From: Gemmatimonadaceae bacterium
GTDB taxonomy: Bacteria; Gemmatimonadota; Gemmatimonadetes; Gemmatimonadales; Gemmatimonadaceae
DNA length: 8,016 nt
Direction: 5' to 3'
NCBI GenBank assembly: GCA_025936015.1
Contig: JAICUE010000106.1
Coordinates: forward strand, 1 to 8,016
Position 1 is the first letter of the stretch. Each line of letters starts with the position of its first letter. Below the pieces are notes generated by a model. That model had not been told where the DNA came from, did no database searches, and saw nothing but the letters and a program-made list of their open reading frames with translations. Positions 6,136 through 8,016 of the stretch are shown one piece after another. A program made the translations under genes and the position numbers.

Positions 6136-6930
6136 TCACATGTCGTCCAGCTCGACAGCCGGCGCGAACAGCCGCGCGGCGACCCGCTCGACGAACTCCT
6201 GCGGGCTCATCGCCCGCCGTGCTTCGAGTGGCCGTGTTCCGACCAGATCGAGCATTACCCGGTTCAGCACGCGTGGCTCGCTGTAACCGAGCTTCTCGGA
6301 CACATCCTCCAGCAGTCGTCCAGGATCTCGCAGGAAGGCGAATGCGCGAACCGCACGCGCCGCCTGCACGAGCAACCGTGGCGAAGTGAACCCCGCCCCT
6401 TCCAGCACCCGGTAGAGCTGCCGCCGGGTCATTCCCGCCCCGGCAGCGAGATCGTCCACCGTCGAGTAGTGCCGCGGTGCCCGGATCATCCGAGCGACCG
6501 CGCCCCCCACACGCGGGGGAAGCATCCCAACCGCGCCGTGCACCTTTTCCAGCAGCAACTCGCCGAGTGCATGTCCCGGCAGCTGCGTCAGCAAATCGAT
6601 GAACCGTCGCGGTTCGTCGTCGAACCGGTGAAGTACGACGTGCTGCACCCCGTGCTTTGCCAGCTCGACCACCATCCGCATCGCACTCGGCGTCAGCGAC
6701 GTGTAGACCACGACGCGCAGCGACGGATACCGATCCTGCAACAGCGCCGTCTCCGAGACGCGAACCGTGCCCGGTAGAGTCGGATCGAGCACGACGACAT
6801 CCGCGTCCGCTTTTCGGACGACGCCCTCCAGTGCCTCCCACCCTTCGACCGGCGTCAACCGATGCTGATCACCGAGCACGATCCTGAGGTGCGACAGCAG
6901 CGGAGCCGGGAGATACGCAACGACGTCCAA
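6136..6930 (-). CDS. Pseudo-receiver / AraC-type DNA-binding regulator
   Basis: 264 residues. The N-terminal 110 residues fold like a receiver: DADVVVLDPTLPG (D49 at the phosphoacceptor place) and LRVVVYTSLTP (T77). The acidic pair after strand 1 is replaced by AYLPAP, and the conserved Lys-Pro by HRFDDEP, so phosphorylation is doubtful. Residues about 155-235 are two AraC-family helix-turn-helix units: TVDDLAAGAGMTRRQLYRVL and LEDVSEKLGYSEPRVLNRVM, then GTRP. It is a cytoplasmic transcription regulator. The frame opens just after an in-frame TAA at 6945-6943, and the first usable start is TTG 6930 behind an AGGG element, so a TTG start is inferred; no nearby ATG or GTG is in frame. It is first in an operon with the receiver gene and divergent from the small lipoprotein gene, which is a natural candidate target. 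Confidence 0.92.
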   Translation of the reverse strand: MDVVAYLPAPLLSHLRIVLGDQHRLTPVEGWEALEGVVRKADADVVVLDPTLPGTVRVSETALLQDRYPSLRVVVYTSLTPSAMRMVVELAKHGVQHVVLHRFDDEPRRFIDLLTQLPGHALGELLLEKVHGAVGMLPPRVGGAVARMIRAPRHYSTVDDLAAGAGMTRRQLYRVLEGAGFTSPRLLVQAARAVRAFAFLRDPGRLLEDVSEKLGYSEPRVLNRVMLDLVGTRPLEARRAMSPQEFVERVAARLFAPAVELDDM

Positions 6931-7057
6931 AGAGGCCCTGGTTTACATGTCACAAATCACCACCCAGAGGTCTCAAAATGCACGTTCCATCGAATCCTCG
7001 CGACCCTAGCTTGTCGGCAGAAAGTTCGCCGCCCAACCTGACTCACGAGGTAACACC
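6931..7057. promoter_or_regulatory. Divergent intergenic region between the AraC-type regulator and the lipoprotein
   Basis: 127 bases, locally AT-richer at 6938-6980 (TTTACATGTCACAAATC and CTCAAAATGC). It must hold promoters for both directions. TTTACA at 6942-6947 resembles a -35 element but has no -10 partner at the right distance. No confident promoter can be placed. An AraC-type operator here is likely from context only. Confidence 0.35.
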
Positions 7058-7195
7058 ATGCGTCGCAACAAGATCGTCCTTCTCGCCCTCAGCGTAGCCG
7101 CCCTCGTGGTCAGCGCCTGCTCGAACCCCGTTGCCCCGTCGCCGAACAAGAATGACTGCGGGACGTCGACCGGCGGCCAGATCTGCGTGAAGTAA
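7058..7195 (+). CDS. Very small lipoprotein (45 residues)
   Basis: ATG 7058 sits behind a strong ribosome site (GAGG, seven bases upstream). Residues 1-20 form a lipoprotein signal peptide: MRRNK, then a hydrophobic core IVLLALSVAALVV, then a VVSA|C lipobox with C21 as the lipidated residue. The mature part is only 25 residues (begins CSNPVAPSPN) with two further cysteines, C34 and C43, in DCGTSTGGQIC, which could form one disulphide after export. No Asp follows C21, so in a Gram-negative the Lol rule predicts outer-membrane delivery. A strong intrinsic terminator starts 20 bases after the TAA, making it a single-gene unit. I recognise no family. Candidates are an entericidin-like lipopeptide, an envelope-stress reporter or a secreted peptide precursor. 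Confidence 0.87.
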   Translation: MRRNKIVLLALSVAALVVSACSNPVAPSPNKNDCGTSTGGQICVK

Positions 7196-7214
7196 GCTTC
7201 CCGAAGCGCGGGGC

Positions 7215-7256
7215 AGCAGGGCCGGACCGCTCACAGTCCGGCCCTGCTTTGATTTT
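7215..7256 (+). terminator. Intrinsic terminator after the small lipoprotein gene
   Basis: A perfect 13-bp stem (arms 7215-7227 and 7236-7248, 8-base loop CGCTCACA) is followed by TTTGATTTT. It ends plus-strand transcription of the lipoprotein gene. The T-tract ends at 7256, directly against the stop codon of the convergent TPR gene (7259-7257). That strand has no T-run, so termination in that direction would be weaker. Confidence 0.93.
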
Positions 7257-8016
7257 CTACCCGTGAGCCCCCACTAGCGCCCGCATTTGATGTATAGCTT
7301 CGGCGACATCCGCCACGGATGCTGGAGGCGTCGCCTCAGCAAATTCAGGCGTAGTTCGGCGTGGGGTCTGCAATCCTTCGAGTTGGCGGAGGCTCTCCTC
7401 CGCCGAAAACAGCAACTGGTTCAGTCTGTAGCTCGCCGCTAATTCGACGGCACGCGACAACGCTCGTTGCGCACGGTCGAAGCGGCCGAAGGCCATGTAT
7501 CCTTTCCCGGTTTGCAAGCAGAAGCCGACTTCCAGATTCTTTGGCAGATCGACCGCTGCTAATTCTCGGCGATAGACCTCGAATCGCGGTTCGCACGTCT
7601 CGACCACCGCCAGTTCCAACAGGTTGAGCGTCGCCGTCCAACGGACGTACTGTTCCTGCGCGGTTGCGGCGAGCACCAGAAACGCATCGCGCGCCGCACT
7701 AGTCACCCCGAGGTCCAGAAAAGACGCGGCGATATCTGCGAGCACACGGTCGCGCGCTGACTGCCCTGACAACTTTGGCAGTGCGTCATATGCGAACCGG
7801 ATCGCACGCGGATAATCTCGGCCTTCGTACGCAACGATCGATCGCTCGTGTAAAGCGAGGCCCACGACATCATCGAGCGATTCGCTCCGAGCCTGCGCGA
7901 TCGTCTCATCGAGTATCTCAGCCGCCCGCGGCAGGTTGCCGCGGGACATCGATAATCGAGCGTCGGCGATTCGCGCGCGCAGGATCCCGACCACATCGCC
8001 CATCGACGTCGCGATC
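7257..8016 (-). CDS. TPR-repeat protein, N-terminus possibly beyond the window
   Basis: The frame is open from the right edge. The first ATG inside it is 8003 (248 residues), but the four codons upstream are also open and no ribosome site is seen, so the protein may be longer. At least four or five helix-pair repeats follow each other: RIADARLSMSRGNLPRAAEI, GLALHERSIVAYEGRDYPRA, DIAASFLDLGVTSAARDAFL, TATLNLLELAVVETCEPRFE and GKGYMAFGRFDRAQRALSRA. The spacing fits TPRs of about 34-40 residues. No signal peptide or membrane segment is visible. Such arrays bind peptides or proteins, and in regulators of the XRE-TPR (RRNPP) type they follow an N-terminal helix-turn-helix, which would lie outside this window if present. 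It is convergent with the lipoprotein gene. Precise function unknown. Confidence 0.85.
   Translation of the reverse strand, partial: IATSMGDVVGILRARIADARLSMSRGNLPRAAEILDETIAQARSESLDDVVGLALHERSIVAYEGRDYPRAIRFAYDALPKLSGQSARDRVLADIAASFLDLGVTSAARDAFLVLAATAQEQYVRWTATLNLLELAVVETCEPRFEVYRRELAAVDLPKNLEVGFCLQTGKGYMAFGRFDRAQRALSRAVELAASYRLNQLLFSAEESLRQLEGLQTPRRTTPEFAEATPPASVADVAEAIHQMRALVGAHG

Noticed and set aside
5676..6777. Plus-strand frames 5676-6389 and 6055-6777
   Set aside because: Antisense to the receiver and AraC-type genes; no ribosome site or domain.
5948..6841. 297-codon minus-strand open frame
   Set aside because: It overlaps the AraC-type and receiver genes in another frame, is Gly/Arg/Ala-rich without domains, while the overlapping frames have clear families.
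6978..7097. ATG at 6978 opening about 39 codons (begins MHVPSNPRDP)
   Set aside because: No ribosome site, and it overlaps the lipoprotein signal peptide out of frame; the lipoprotein start has a far better site.

Overview
The window is GC-rich bacterial DNA. It looks chromosomal and from a Gram-negative (double-membrane) organism, because it encodes a POTRA/beta-barrel outer-membrane assembly protein and a small lipoprotein. Strong GC codon bias, a Rho factor with a long Arg/Gly/Asp/Asn-rich N-terminus and single-domain signalling proteins would fit Gemmatimonadota or a relative. That assignment is inference from style, not a database match. I see no mobile element, CRISPR array, tRNA or rRNA.

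Layout. (1) 1-1569, minus strand: a BamA/TamA-type outer-membrane protein cut by the left window edge; it has a signal peptide, three POTRA-like domains and the first half of a barrel. (2) 1612-1646: a strong intrinsic terminator for minus-strand transcription, separating it from rho. (3) 1712-3466, minus: transcription termination factor Rho with an approximately 205-residue disordered extension. (4) 3467-4012: 546 bp with no convincing gene, probably the rho leader; it holds a C-rich, G-poor tract just before rho, a 20-bp palindrome and two GC dyads. (5) 4013-4648, minus: a short protein with a degenerate receiver-like half and a histidine-kinase dimerisation/phosphoacceptor half but no ATPase domain. 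(6) 4712-5338 and 5335-5718, plus: a TPR protein translationally coupled to an AhpD/carboxymuconolactone-decarboxylase protein. (7) 6136-6930 and 5715-6122, minus: a two-gene signalling operon, a pseudo-receiver/AraC-type regulator followed by a stand-alone CheY-like receiver. (8) 7058-7195, plus: a 45-residue lipoprotein with its own terminator. (9) 7257-8016, minus: a TPR protein whose N-terminus may lie beyond the right edge.

Themes. Three proteins carry receiver or phosphoacceptor parts, and none is a complete kinase, so this looks like scattered pieces of a phosphorelay or of non-canonical signalling. The two convergent junctions are very tight: stop codons overlap at 5715-5718, and the terminator at 7215-7256 ends directly against the last base of the convergent gene. 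The most unusual observations are the architecture and leader of rho, the kinase-less HisKA protein, the secreted mini-lipoprotein beside a TPR protein, and a recurrent GCCTAACG-type octamer that is AT-richer than its surroundings.
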